DNA from: Bacteroidales bacterium
GTDB lineage: Bacteria > Bacteroidota > Bacteroidia > Bacteroidales > FEN-979
Direction: 5' to 3'
DNA length: 40,454 bases
Assembly (NCBI GenBank): GCA_014860625.1
Contig: JACZJJ010000104.1
Location: 1-40,454 of the forward strand
Under the pieces are notes generated by a model, which ran no database searches, had not been told where the DNA came from, and saw nothing but the letters and a program-made list of their open reading frames with translations. Position numbers and translations under genes: made by a program. Positions 28,917-37,643 of the stretch are shown here, piece by piece (within the stretch, counting starts at the first letter, position 1; each line of letters begins with the position of its first letter).

Positions 28917-30182
28917 TTAATTGTCAAACGACTTATGGATCACTGTTTGCTTGGTGTCAATGATGCCGGCAGGATCCTTCACCCGGAACACAAACAAACC
29001 ATCGGGGAGATAGTCTATCTCGTAACATCTTACGATGTATTCTGAGTCTTTGTTGACGGGCTTACGGAAGACTACCTGCCCGCGCATATTGGTTATGGTG
29101 AGCTCCAGCATTCCTGTATAGGGATGCCGTATCTTCATAAAGAATCTGTAGAAAAAGGGGTTGGGTGATATCACAACAGGATTACCGAAAGGATCGTCTA
29201 TTGGGATAGAGATACGGGCCATCGTACCCGGGAAGGATTCCCACAGGTCGAAAAGATATCCCCCTGCTGAAGTACCTGCAGCAATATACCCACTGTTATT
29301 GATTGCAAAACTCACTCCATACCCCCGGCTTGAACCAGGAAAACGGTCGAGCTGAGTCCATGTGTTCCGGATCGGATCAAATTCCCATATATCCCTCAAC
29401 GGCTTCATGGTATTGCTCACTCCTCCTATGATATATCCTTTGCCGTTAACTGAAAATCCCATTGCCCCTGTGCGGGCATCTCCCGCCATATCTTCCATTT
29501 GCTTCCATACATTCGTAGCGGGAGTATATTCCCACCAATCTTTCAGGTAGGTAGATCCATTGTTGCCCAATCCAACGTATATTTTGTCGTAAACAGCGAA
29601 AGCCGTGGCATAGGCTCGCCCAGTTCCAGGCAGCGACGCTTTCTGTTCCCATGTGTCGCTCATTGGATCATATTCCCAGAAGTCGTTAAGTGCCCGTTGG
29701 GCTGCATCAAACCCGGTACCGATATACCCCCTGTTACCCATTGTAATCCCAATTGCCGACATCCTCCCCTGGCCTGCAGGAAATGGTTTTAGAGCACGCC
29801 AAAGATTGGTTCCCTGATCCCACTCCAGCAACTGATAATTCAACCCGTAAGGTCCGCCTCCTGTTGTGATAAACGCTTTGTTGCCAATCGAAAATGCTGC
29901 ACCTCCCCGAAGCGGGAAGGGAAGACTTGATTTAAAGGTCCAACTGTTGGTCCCGGGATCGTATTCCTGCATATCTTGCAGCAGATGATCGCTCATCCCA
30001 TCGGTTCCGGTAGCGATGTACCCTTTCTCTCCAATTGAAAATCCAACAGCCTGAACTCTTGGAGGAGCGGAGAAATCCTGCCTGTGAGCCCACGAAGATT
30101 CCTGTGCCTTTCCCGTATTCATGCCAGCAACCAGCCACATACCAACTGTAACCAGCAAAACAGCAGATTGTCTCAATACCAT
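28917..30182 (-). CDS. Kelch-repeat secreted protein with T9SS-type C-terminal tail
   Basis: From the ATG at 30182 the protein has 421 residues: a signal peptide, about five kelch-like repeats of about 50 residues (GYIATGTDG...MQEYDPGTNSW and similar, forming a beta-propeller), and a C-terminal region (NPVVISPNPFFYRFFMKI, ITNMRGQVVFRK, LPDGLFVFRVKD) like a type A sorting signal of the type IX secretion system. It is thus probably secreted or cell-surface attached. A -7 element at 30220-30213 would start transcription downstream of the upstream ATG at 30215, so 30182 is preferred. Confidence 0.85.
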   Translation of the reverse strand: MVLRQSAVLLVTVGMWLVAGMNTGKAQESSWAHRQDFSAPPRVQAVGFSIGEKGYIATGTDGMSDHLLQDMQEYDPGTNSWTFKSSLPFPLRGGAAFSIGNKAFITTGGGPYGLNYQLLEWDQGTNLWRALKPFPAGQGRMSAIGITMGNRGYIGTGFDAAQRALNDFWEYDPMSDTWEQKASLPGTGRAYATAFAVYDKIYVGLGNNGSTYLKDWWEYTPATNVWKQMEDMAGDARTGAMGFSVNGKGYIIGGVSNTMKPLRDIWEFDPIRNTWTQLDRFPGSSRGYGVSFAINNSGYIAAGTSAGGYLFDLWESFPGTMARISIPIDDPFGNPVVISPNPFFYRFFMKIRHPYTGMLELTITNMRGQVVFRKPVNKDSEYIVRCYEIDYLPDGLFVFRVKDPAGIIDTKQTVIHKSFDN

Positions 30183-30212
30183 ATCACAACACTGATAAGT
30201 GTGCCTTTGTGA

Positions 30213-30220
30213 CAAATATA
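30213..30220 (-). promoter_or_regulatory. -7 element of the kelch gene promoter
   Basis: The minus strand reads TATATTTG, exact consensus. The predicted transcript start near 30208 supports the ATG at 30182. Confidence 0.5.
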
Positions 30221-30275
30221 ATGGGAGAAAATCTACGTAACGTGGAGGATTCCAGGACTTATGAACTATGCATTG

Positions 30276-30839
30276 TTAATTGAGGGTGGGGTCGGAGGGG
30301 AAATTGGCCCAGATAGCATAATCATTTCCCATGTTTTTGAGGTAGTTAGCCCATAACTTTTCGGGATTCGGGTTGATTACTTCCCGAACAGATGCATGGG
30401 ACAACACCCATGATTTTTCGCCGATTTCACGGTCGAGCTGGTTGGGGTTCCAACCTGAGTAACCAAGAAAAAACCGGATTTGGTCCTCTCCAAGTTTACC
30501 GGTTTCCATAAGGTCGTGTATCACGTCAATATCACCTCCCCAGAAGAGACCGTCAATGATTCTCAAACTGTTCTCAATATCGGGAAGGGTATGTATGAAA
30601 AAGATGCTGTCTGTCTTAACCGGGCCTCCCAGGTATACAGGGTAATCAAATCCCGAAAACCCGGTAATCACCTCATCCAATCTCACATCAATCGGTTTGT
30701 TCACAATCACCCCAAAAGTTCCCTCTTCGTTGTGCTCGGCAAGCAATACCACCGATTGACGAAAGTAGAAATCCTTCAGTGAAGGTTCGGATATCAGGAT
30801 GATTCCCTGCTTTGGTTTTATGATCTGACGCTCCGTCAT
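30276..30839 (-). CDS. YqgE/AlgH family protein
   Basis: This 187-residue protein matches the YqgE/AlgH (DUF179) family: GIILISEPSLKDFYFRQSVVLLAEHNEEGTFGVIVNKP near the N-terminus, YLGGPV and RFFLGYSGWNPNQLDREI later. Molecular function is not settled. It is divergent from murL, and both have a TAnnTTTG promoter element in the 54-base gap. Confidence 0.92.
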   Translation of the reverse strand: MTERQIIKPKQGIILISEPSLKDFYFRQSVVLLAEHNEEGTFGVIVNKPIDVRLDEVITGFSGFDYPVYLGGPVKTDSIFFIHTLPDIENSLRIIDGLFWGGDIDVIHDLMETGKLGEDQIRFFLGYSGWNPNQLDREIGEKSWVLSHASVREVINPNPEKLWANYLKNMGNDYAIWANFPSDPTLN

Positions 30840-30853
30840 ATTCTAAAAATTGT

Positions 30854-30861
30854 TACATTTG
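30854..30861 (+). promoter_or_regulatory. -7 element of the murL promoter
   Basis: TACATTTG, exact consensus, gives a leader of about 28 bases before the murL ATG at 30894. Confidence 0.55.
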
Positions 30862-30875
30862 CGAGAGCCTCCTAG

Positions 30876-30907
30876 CAAATATAATACCAATTCATGGATA
30901 AGTCAAA
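30876..30907 (-). promoter_or_regulatory. Promoter of yqgE
   Basis: On the minus strand TTTG (30907-30904) and TATATTTG (30883-30876) are 20 bases apart, a close fit to the Bacteroidota -33/-7 promoter. It overlaps the murL start. Confidence 0.7.
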
Positions 30908-32327
30908 CCGTTATGACAAATTCCTGCAGCTTAGGGATGAATTTCCCTTTTTTGCCTATGAAGGGTATGACTACAGTTATTCCGGACATGGATTGGATAT
31001 TCGTTATTACTTCAACCTGTCTGATAAGTTTCATTTTTCGCCGACCATTTTCATTCCGAAAAAAGAGTTCTTTATTCCCGAAGAGGAAATCATGGAGCTT
31101 CTTCCTACCCTGGTATTCCACCTGGGGTTGATTGAACTGATCAGTTATTGGAAAGCTGCCTGTCCGAAACAACTGATCATCAAGCCGCATGCATTGTCAC
31201 CCGATCAGGTGTTGTGGTGGAAAAAATGCTGGTTCAACGGTCTCGGCGAATTCTTCTTCCTCAACTCCATCTCAACAGATATAGAACAGTTCATAGACGT
31301 GAAGGTTGCTTCTGAGGAATATCTCTCTCCGATTCGATGTGCCCTGAAGCCTGATGTGATCGTTCCTGTTGGTGGAGGAAAAGATTCCATTGTAAGTCTT
31401 GAGATCCTGCGCAAACTGCCTGGCGTGACACCATTGATTCTCAATCCGCGCGGAGCAAGTGTACACAGTATATTCATGGCAGGCTTTTCACATGCGGGAA
31501 TGATTGGGATTAGCCGTTCCATTGATCCATTGCTTCTGGAACTTAATGATTCAGGATTTCTTAACGGACACACACCATTCTCGGCACTTCTTGCATTTAG
31601 CTGCATCCTCTCAGCCGTACTTGCCGGGAAGAAATACATCGCCCTTTCCAATGAATCAAGCGCCAACGAATCAACCATTCCGGGCTTACCGGTTAATCAC
31701 CAATACTCCAAGACCGTTGAATTTGAAGAAGACTTTCGTGCGTATGTGAAAGAGTGGATCTCTCCGGAGATTGAATACTTCAGTCTCCTCCGGCCACTCA
31801 ATGAACTTCAGATCGCCGGTATTTTTACACGCTATCCCATCTATTTCCCCGTATTCAAGAGTTGCAATGTGGGAAGCAAAACTGACTCATGGTGTGGAAA
31901 ATGTCCCAAGTGCCTCTTTACCTGCATCATGCTTTCTCCTTTCCTCAACCCCGATCAACTTGTGGAAATATTTCACCGCGACCTGCTGAATGATACCGGC
32001 CTGAAGCCCACCCTCGACCAACTTACCGGTATAACTCCGGACAAGCCTTTCGAATGTGTAGGCACTCTTGATGAAGTAAACGCTGCCTTGCAGGAGACGA
32101 TCAAACAATACGGAGACCAGCCTCTTCCAGCCCTCCTCCACGATTACGCTGGTTTAAATCCATCTGTCATTGCGAGACCGGGCCCTCGGGAGACGAAGCA
32201 ACCTGCCATGCCTCCAGCGCCTGTCTTAGGAAACTCAACCTTCAACGATCTTCTTAACGCCTGGAATCCCTTCAATTTTCTTCCTCCGAAATTCGAGGCA
32301 TTGCTGAAAGGAGTCCTCCGTGGTTGA
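30894..32327 (+). CDS. murL: UDP-MurNAc-L-Ala-L-Glu epimerase (MurL)
   Basis: MurL converts the L-Glu of UDP-MurNAc-L-Ala-L-Glu to D-Glu, as described in Xanthomonas, and so bypasses glutamate racemase. This 477-residue protein has the VPVGGGKDSIVSLEIL loop (about 161-176), LNGHTPFSALLAFS, LSNESSANESTIPG, VNHQYSKTVEFEEDF and WCGKCPKCLF, as I recall from MurL sequences; the assignment is by motif and by the neighbouring MurD-type ligase. Residues about 425-437 (VIARPGPRETKQP) come from a dispersed palindromic repeat read in frame, in a linker before the C-terminal tail. The gene ends eight bases inside the next gene. Confidence 0.82.
   Translation: MDKSNRYDKFLQLRDEFPFFAYEGYDYSYSGHGLDIRYYFNLSDKFHFSPTIFIPKKEFFIPEEEIMELLPTLVFHLGLIELISYWKAACPKQLIIKPHALSPDQVLWWKKCWFNGLGEFFFLNSISTDIEQFIDVKVASEEYLSPIRCALKPDVIVPVGGGKDSIVSLEILRKLPGVTPLILNPRGASVHSIFMAGFSHAGMIGISRSIDPLLLELNDSGFLNGHTPFSALLAFSCILSAVLAGKKYIALSNESSANESTIPGLPVNHQYSKTVEFEEDFRAYVKEWISPEIEYFSLLRPLNELQIAGIFTRYPIYFPVFKSCNVGSKTDSWCGKCPKCLFTCIMLSPFLNPDQLVEIFHRDLLNDTGLKPTLDQLTGITPDKPFECVGTLDEVNAALQETIKQYGDQPLPALLHDYAGLNPSVIARPGPRETKQPAMPPAPVLGNSTFNDLLNAWNPFNFLPPKFEALLKGVLRG
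32166..32206. repeat. Dispersed palindromic repeat inserted in frame in murL
   Basis: GTCATTGCGAGACC, then GGGCCC, then TCGGGAGACGAAGCAACC. The ends match the widespread GTCATTGCGAG...ACGAAGCAATCT repeat of many bacterial genomes, with TTGC/GCAA inverted ends. It is 41 bases and translated in frame. Confidence 0.8.
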
Positions 32328-33705
32328 GCTGTTTCGCCGTCGCTTGGAGGGGAAAACCATCCTGCTGCTGGGCTTTGGCCGGGAGGGAGAATCTTCGTAT
32401 CAGCTTATCAGGGAGCTGTTCCCTGACCAAATGCTATGGATTGCCGATCGCAATCCCGGGATAGCTGGGAATATTCTGCTGACTGATGATTCGAATGTGA
32501 CATTTCAATGCGGGGAAGATTACCTTCAAGGGCTGAATCGGTTTGACTTGATCCTGAAATCACCCGGCATCTCCTTGAAGGATCTGAAACATCCTGCAGA
32601 GGCATCAAAAATAACTTCTCAGACGGATATCTTCCTGGAAATTTTTTGGCGGCAAACGATCGGGATCACGGGAACCAAAGGAAAGAGCACGACCAGCAGC
32701 CTGATCGCTCACATCCTGAACACCGGCGGAAGAGATTCTGTCCTGCTGGGAAATATCGGCACTCCGGCCTGGCATTTTTTTGACAGGATCACCCCTGAAA
32801 CGGTTGTTGTCGACGAACTCTCTTCCCATCAGCTCGAATATATCCGCCGCGGACCACACATTGCTTTACTGCTCAATATCTATGAAGAACATCTCGATGC
32901 CTATATCTCTTACCAGCACTATCAGGCGGCGAAAATGAATATTGCAACCACCCAGACATCCGGCGATTACCTTCTGTACAACGCCGACGATCCGATCATA
33001 CGAAGTCATATCTCATCATCCCCTGTGCTCTCATCCCTTATTCCCATGTCACTACACCTGCAGTATGACGTTGGTGCTTTCAGACGAAACAGCGAACTCG
33101 TTTTCCGTGTTCCCGGCCGGGAAGAGCTGGTCGTACGCGATCTCCACAACAGATACCTGAAAGGAGAACACAACCTAAGAAACATCATGGCTGCGGTTGC
33201 TGCCAGCTGGCTTCAGGGCGTATCAGAAGAGGCAATCCTCGACGGTCTGGCCTCATTCAAAGGGCTGGCTCACCGGATGGAATATGTTGGATACTACCAC
33301 AACATCCACTGGGTGAACGACTCTATTGCCACCATCCCGGAAGCCTCTGTTGCGGCAGTCCAATCCCTTCCCGAAGTGGATACTCTTATCCTGGGCGGAT
33401 TCGATCGGGGCATCTCCTACGAAGCCTTCGCCCGATTCCTGATTGATTCTCAGGTACGAACCCTGATCCTTGTTGGCGACGCAGGTCGCAGGCTGGGTAG
33501 GGAAATTGAAAAGATTGACGAAACAATAAAAGAGAGAAAAAACCTGTTTTATATCAACCGATTCGACCACTTGCTTCCCTTGGCTGTTGAGAATACCCTG
33601 CACGGAACAACTTGCCTGCTTTCTCCGGCTGCTTCGAGTTACGACGAATTCAGAAGCTTTGAAGAGCGAGGTTTCCGGTTTTGTGAATTGATTAAAGAGA
33701 AGTGA
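32320..33705 (+). CDS. murD: Mur ligase of MurD type, probably adding L-Glu (MurD2-like)
   Basis: This 461-residue cytoplasmic ligase begins at GTG, eight bases before the murL stop, so the two are translationally coupled. It has GITGTKGKSTTSSLI (ATP loop), DELSSHQLEYI, NIYEEHLDAY, AAKMNI (the Lys that is carbamylated in MurD) and LSPAASSYDEFRSFEERG. The normal NDSKATN motif of MurD is NDSIATI here, with Lys replaced by Ile. Adjacent murL suggests it adds L-Glu to UDP-MurNAc-L-Ala, as MurD2 does in Xanthomonas, rather than D-Glu. The rest of the MurD fold is intact. Confidence 0.85.
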   Translation: MVELFRRRLEGKTILLLGFGREGESSYQLIRELFPDQMLWIADRNPGIAGNILLTDDSNVTFQCGEDYLQGLNRFDLILKSPGISLKDLKHPAEASKITSQTDIFLEIFWRQTIGITGTKGKSTTSSLIAHILNTGGRDSVLLGNIGTPAWHFFDRITPETVVVDELSSHQLEYIRRGPHIALLLNIYEEHLDAYISYQHYQAAKMNIATTQTSGDYLLYNADDPIIRSHISSSPVLSSLIPMSLHLQYDVGAFRRNSELVFRVPGREELVVRDLHNRYLKGEHNLRNIMAAVAASWLQGVSEEAILDGLASFKGLAHRMEYVGYYHNIHWVNDSIATIPEASVAAVQSLPEVDTLILGGFDRGISYEAFARFLIDSQVRTLILVGDAGRRLGREIEKIDETIKERKNLFYINRFDHLLPLAVENTLHGTTCLLSPAASSYDEFRSFEERGFRFCELIKEK

Positions 33706-33708
33706 GAA

Positions 33709-33792
33709 TACGAAAGACGAAAGACGAAAGACGAAGTACGAAATACGAAATACGAAAGACGAAGTACGAAATACGAAATACGAAAGACAGAA
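33709..33792. repeat. Heptamer array TACGAAA/GACGAAA with 28-base super-repeat
   Basis: Twelve units of 7 bases. GACGAAG followed by three TACGAAA occurs twice in a row (33730-33757 and 33758-33785), a higher-order repeat. The array starts four bases after the murD stop. It could be translated as a Lys/Arg-rich leader from a GTG at 33702, but this is not a likely gene start. Confidence 0.95.
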
Positions 33793-33824
33793 AAGCAGTC
33801 ACCACCAACAAGCAATCAGCAACT

Positions 33825-34793
33825 ATGACGTTATCACTTCGCAACCTCCCCACATCCCTGCTTCCCTACATCGCCACTTTCTTGCTGTTCTCAATGCTCT
33901 CCGCCAACGCTCAATCCTCTTATGAGGAGAAGGTTAAAGCATATATTGATGCGTATAAAGGAATTGCGATCCTGGATATGAAAACCTATGGCATCCCGGC
34001 CAGCATAAAGCTTGCACAGGCGATCCTTGAATCAAGAGCTGGACAGAGCATGTTGGCTACTGATGCCAACAACCATTTTGGGATCAAATGCCACAAGGAG
34101 TGGACCGGGAAGACCTACCGGATGGATGATGATGCTCCAAACGAGTGTTTCCGGAAATACGATAATGCCGTGGAATCCTTTCGTGATCACTCTCAGTTCC
34201 TGTCAACCAGGGATCGTTATCAATTTCTCTTTTCAATCGATGTTCAGAATTACCGGGCGTGGGCTTACGGACTGAAAACTGCCGGTTATGCCACCAATCC
34301 GAAATACCCCGACCTGCTGATCGGCATTATTGAGCGTTATTCGCTTTCTCAGTTTGATCTGCCTGAAAGTGCAGTTGCCGCAATTGTAACTACCGAGGCT
34401 GATAATAACCTCATGGAGGCTTACAGGTCGCTCTTTGTTTACTTTGGCCCAGGCCCCAACAACCGGAAGATCTATCTTAACAATCATGTACAGTGTACCA
34501 TTGCTCTGGAGGATGATGACTTGCTGAAAATTGCCCGTGATTTTAGGCTGACAGCTTCTGATGCGATGGATTTCAACGACCTTAAGCGAGCCGGCGGACT
34601 GAGAGCCGGACAGGTTGTTTATCTGGGAAAGAAGAAGCGAAAAGGAATCCAGAAAATTCACGTGGTTGGGAACAACCAAACCATGTGGGAAATATCCCAG
34701 GTTTACGGAATCCGGCTTGACAATCTGTATCGCAAAAATTTACTGCCGGAGGGCTTCGAGCCACCAGCAGGGAAAGTGCTAAGACTGAGGTAG
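33825..34793 (+). CDS. Glucosaminidase (GH73-like) with LysM-like repeats
   Basis: From the ATG at 33825 the protein has 322 residues: a signal peptide (ends about ANAQ), a glucosaminidase domain (SIKLAQAILESRAGQSMLA, NNHFGIKCHKEWTGKTY, FRDHSQFLS, GYATNPKYPDLLIGIIERY), and two C-terminal LysM-like regions, the last KIHVVGNNQTMWEISQVYGI. It would cleave peptidoglycan glycans in the periplasm. It follows murL-murD, so it belongs to a cell-wall cluster. A longer frame from 33702 would read a tandem array and is rejected. It converges with the next gene. Confidence 0.92.
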   Translation: MTLSLRNLPTSLLPYIATFLLFSMLSANAQSSYEEKVKAYIDAYKGIAILDMKTYGIPASIKLAQAILESRAGQSMLATDANNHFGIKCHKEWTGKTYRMDDDAPNECFRKYDNAVESFRDHSQFLSTRDRYQFLFSIDVQNYRAWAYGLKTAGYATNPKYPDLLIGIIERYSLSQFDLPESAVAAIVTTEADNNLMEAYRSLFVYFGPGPNNRKIYLNNHVQCTIALEDDDLLKIARDFRLTASDAMDFNDLKRAGGLRAGQVVYLGKKKRKGIQKIHVVGNNQTMWEISQVYGIRLDNLYRKNLLPEGFEPPAGKVLRLR

Positions 34794-34800
34794 AAGGTGT

Positions 34801-37608
34801 TTAAGGAATGGGCTTCAGTCGGAAATTTTTCACGTTTTTTCCGGATCCAATCACCAGGTTGAGGTAGTTCTCATCTTCCATAAACCCAACGTCGAAAGGT
34901 GTCGTTCCTTTAACCCCCGACTCAATCTCCACATACCCATTCCTGTCAAACAGAAATATTTCATTGGTGGTGTTTGATGTGAATCCGATATACGATTTTC
35001 CATTGGCCATTTTCATCAGGTTTGGTGAGGAGACATCATGACGGAAGCCGTAAAAATAGATTAGCCTGAAAAACCGGTCGTAGTAATAGAGGGTATTGTT
35101 GTCGAAGAAGATGAATTCAGGTGAGCCGTTTCCAAGGATGTCATCGTAGAGGAAATAATGATTCTCAGAGAAGGTGTTGAAGTTGACCTGGCTTACTTGG
35201 CCATTCTGGCCAAAATAGGTCACCTTCCCCTGCAGATCGGTAGTCAGCCAAGGCGCTTTTGTATTGGTCAGATTTACGTAGCATACTGAGTTTGGGGAAT
35301 TAGCAAAGCGTTTCATCGGTCCTCCTTTCTTCTCTCCAATACCATCGGTGATCACCAGTTCGCCACTCTTCATTGTAGCTATCAATACAGGTTTCGTGTT
35401 TTGCCCTAGTACCTGAATGGGTATACGTATGGCTTCATTCACTTCTGGAGAAGTCCACCCTTCGGTAAGTAACCCGTTCAGGTCAAAACTATAAATCCGG
35501 TTGTTGCTGAAGGCAATCACCACCTGGAAATTCTCTTTTGAGGCTGAATAGAGAGGATACACTGCCAGATCATTTCTGCCGGTTGATGAGGAGAGGGATA
35601 TCCGCCGGCCTGGTGCTGCGATGGACAATCCATTCGTAGCCTTTACCGGAAACTTCATTGGGAACCGTGATGCCAGGATGCCGTCACTCCTCATCAGATA
35701 GAGATGATTTTCAGTATTGAAGAGATAAAAGAGCGAGTCTTTGTCTTTGAGTCTGACCTCATGAAAACTCCCCAGCACCCTGCCATACAGCTTTTTCTTC
35801 CAAACGATCTGACCGTTCCTGCCGATCATGTACAGGGTATTCACGGTATCGGTTACCAGCACGGCTAATGTGTCGCAGATACCTGCATGAAGGATCTGCG
35901 GTTTTCCTGCTACCAGGGTGTCGAGGGAGACCTGCCATGCCAAAGGTCCCTCCTCCGTTCTGTTTGGATTGAAATGGAGTTGAATACTTGTGAGGAACAT
36001 CCCATCCTCATTGGACAGCTGGAGAGAGAAAGCCTGAAATTTCTTCAGGGAGTCGATCACGGGGATAAAAAATGGCATGTATTCAAGGTTCAGCACTTCC
36101 GGAAGTGCATCGAGAATATGTTTGGAAGCGCTGTAAAATGAGATATTTGACTGATCGGGAATATTGTCTGAGATTACCTGGAATCCGCTGTTCTCACTCA
36201 GCCACTCGCCCCGGGTATGATGGCTTAGAAAATCTTTTAGTGTCTTCTGGTTTTCAGAGAAGCAGACGAATTCTCCGATAACGGTAAAAAAAGAGAGATC
36301 GGAGGGCTCAAACAATGGACTTAACCAGATGTTCAGAACCTCAGACAGGTTGGTGCGGTATATCGGAATACCCTCCCAGTCTGTTGAATCCGTGTTTTTA
36401 GCGATCTTCCTGGAGAGTGAAAGAAGCGATTTTCTGGCAGTATCTGGATTTGCTGACTGTACAATCGTCACAACCGAAAGGGCATCTGCCCCAGGCGACC
36501 TGTCTGTCCAGCACCTTGCTATCTGCCGGCCGACCCAGGATTCAAGGGAAGGCAGGAACATCGTATCATACTTCTCGTTCAGATCGTCGAACAGGTCAAT
36601 TCCTTCTGTAGAAAAAGAAGCACGCTGAAGCCTGAACTGCCATCGCCGGAAATAATCAGGATAGTTCATCAGGGCATAGATGAGGTATGCCTGGGTGTTT
36701 CCCGGAAGGATCCGTGTCACTGTAAGGGGAAGAGGAACCTGGTCGTTCAGAAGGGCCAGGGTTTGCATCGCACTGTCGGAAGCTATCGTATAACCGTTCA
36801 GGAGAAGTTCATCTTTTTTAAGATACAGGTCCAATCCACTCCAGTCGGCATAGCGGGCAAATTTCACCAGCCCTTTGTTATGGGTCTCGTTAACTCCTTT
36901 CCATAGCGCCAGTGACAGGTAGGGAAAGTTGACATAAATATTGGCATCAACCTTCTTTCCGGTGGTTGAAGCCACGGTGCTGAACCCTTTCATCACCGAT
37001 ACCGGTGTGTTTAATGATAACTGGTCCAGCGCCCGTTTTACCAGGTCGTCGGTGAAACTGAAAATACAAACACCTTCCCAAACGGAGGCGAAGAGTGGGT
37101 TTTTCCGGTTTTCAAAATGGATGCGGTAGATCTCAGTCTGACCATACGGACTCTGAAGAATAGTAATTTTTCCGGGATAATTCTCCGTGAAAAAAGATGC
37201 CAGTGAACTCCCGTCAAGGGAGGAGGGGACCGGCATCAGGAAAAGAGGATCAAACTTACTGCGGTTATGAAGTGATAGTGCTACAGTTAGCGGAGAATCT
37301 TTCAGGATGTCCCGTATATCGGGGCTCCAGCGCGACATTGAATCGATAAGCATCAACTGTTCCTGGATAGGTTTTACTCCCGGATATCCGAGAAATTCTT
37401 TCCAAATCAGGCTGTTGCGGGTCAGCTCTTCCAGCAGTCCGAGGGGATTGTTAATATGGATGATCAGTGCAGTTCGGTCCGGGATAGCCTGAACAGGGTC
37501 TTTCGCAGGTCGGTCGAGCGATTCATAGAGCAGGTAAGCAAGGTAAGGGATCCCCGCTGCCAGAATTACAATGGTGGTAACCTGAAAAATTCGCCTGATG
37601 AATCTCAT
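34801..37608 (-). CDS. Large membrane-anchored protein, DUF3352-like with C-terminal propeller-like region
   Basis: The 935-residue protein (start MRFIRRIFQVTTIV at 37608; an in-frame ATG at 37647 is less likely) has one N-terminal membrane anchor (about 8-30). The next part (about 40-560) resembles DUF3352, and the C-terminal third (about 590-930) is repetitive beta-rich sequence such as LYMIGRNGQIVWKKKL, IYSFDLNGLLTEGW and IFLFDRNGYVEIESG, like a PQQ- or WD-type propeller. Function unknown. A TACCTTTG promoter element overlaps the end of rnhB. Confidence 0.7.
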   Translation of the reverse strand: MRFIRRIFQVTTIVILAAGIPYLAYLLYESLDRPAKDPVQAIPDRTALIIHINNPLGLLEELTRNSLIWKEFLGYPGVKPIQEQLMLIDSMSRWSPDIRDILKDSPLTVALSLHNRSKFDPLFLMPVPSSLDGSSLASFFTENYPGKITILQSPYGQTEIYRIHFENRKNPLFASVWEGVCIFSFTDDLVKRALDQLSLNTPVSVMKGFSTVASTTGKKVDANIYVNFPYLSLALWKGVNETHNKGLVKFARYADWSGLDLYLKKDELLLNGYTIASDSAMQTLALLNDQVPLPLTVTRILPGNTQAYLIYALMNYPDYFRRWQFRLQRASFSTEGIDLFDDLNEKYDTMFLPSLESWVGRQIARCWTDRSPGADALSVVTIVQSANPDTARKSLLSLSRKIAKNTDSTDWEGIPIYRTNLSEVLNIWLSPLFEPSDLSFFTVIGEFVCFSENQKTLKDFLSHHTRGEWLSENSGFQVISDNIPDQSNISFYSASKHILDALPEVLNLEYMPFFIPVIDSLKKFQAFSLQLSNEDGMFLTSIQLHFNPNRTEEGPLAWQVSLDTLVAGKPQILHAGICDTLAVLVTDTVNTLYMIGRNGQIVWKKKLYGRVLGSFHEVRLKDKDSLFYLFNTENHLYLMRSDGILASRFPMKFPVKATNGLSIAAPGRRISLSSSTGRNDLAVYPLYSASKENFQVVIAFSNNRIYSFDLNGLLTEGWTSPEVNEAIRIPIQVLGQNTKPVLIATMKSGELVITDGIGEKKGGPMKRFANSPNSVCYVNLTNTKAPWLTTDLQGKVTYFGQNGQVSQVNFNTFSENHYFLYDDILGNGSPEFIFFDNNTLYYYDRFFRLIYFYGFRHDVSSPNLMKMANGKSYIGFTSNTTNEIFLFDRNGYVEIESGVKGTTPFDVGFMEDENYLNLVIGSGKNVKNFRLKPIP

Positions 37609-37635
37609 TTTTTTAACCTGTGGTGGATAACAAAA

Positions 37636-37643
37636 CAAAGGTA
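37636..37643 (-). promoter_or_regulatory. -7 element of the DUF3352-like gene promoter
   Basis: The minus strand reads TACCTTTG, exact consensus, 27 bases before the ATG and immediately after the rnhB stop. Confidence 0.5.

Noticed and set aside
33702-33824. N-terminal extension of the glucosaminidase from a GTG at 33702
   Set aside because: The extra 41 residues are mostly the translation of a heptamer array and precede a normal signal peptide starting at ATG 33825.
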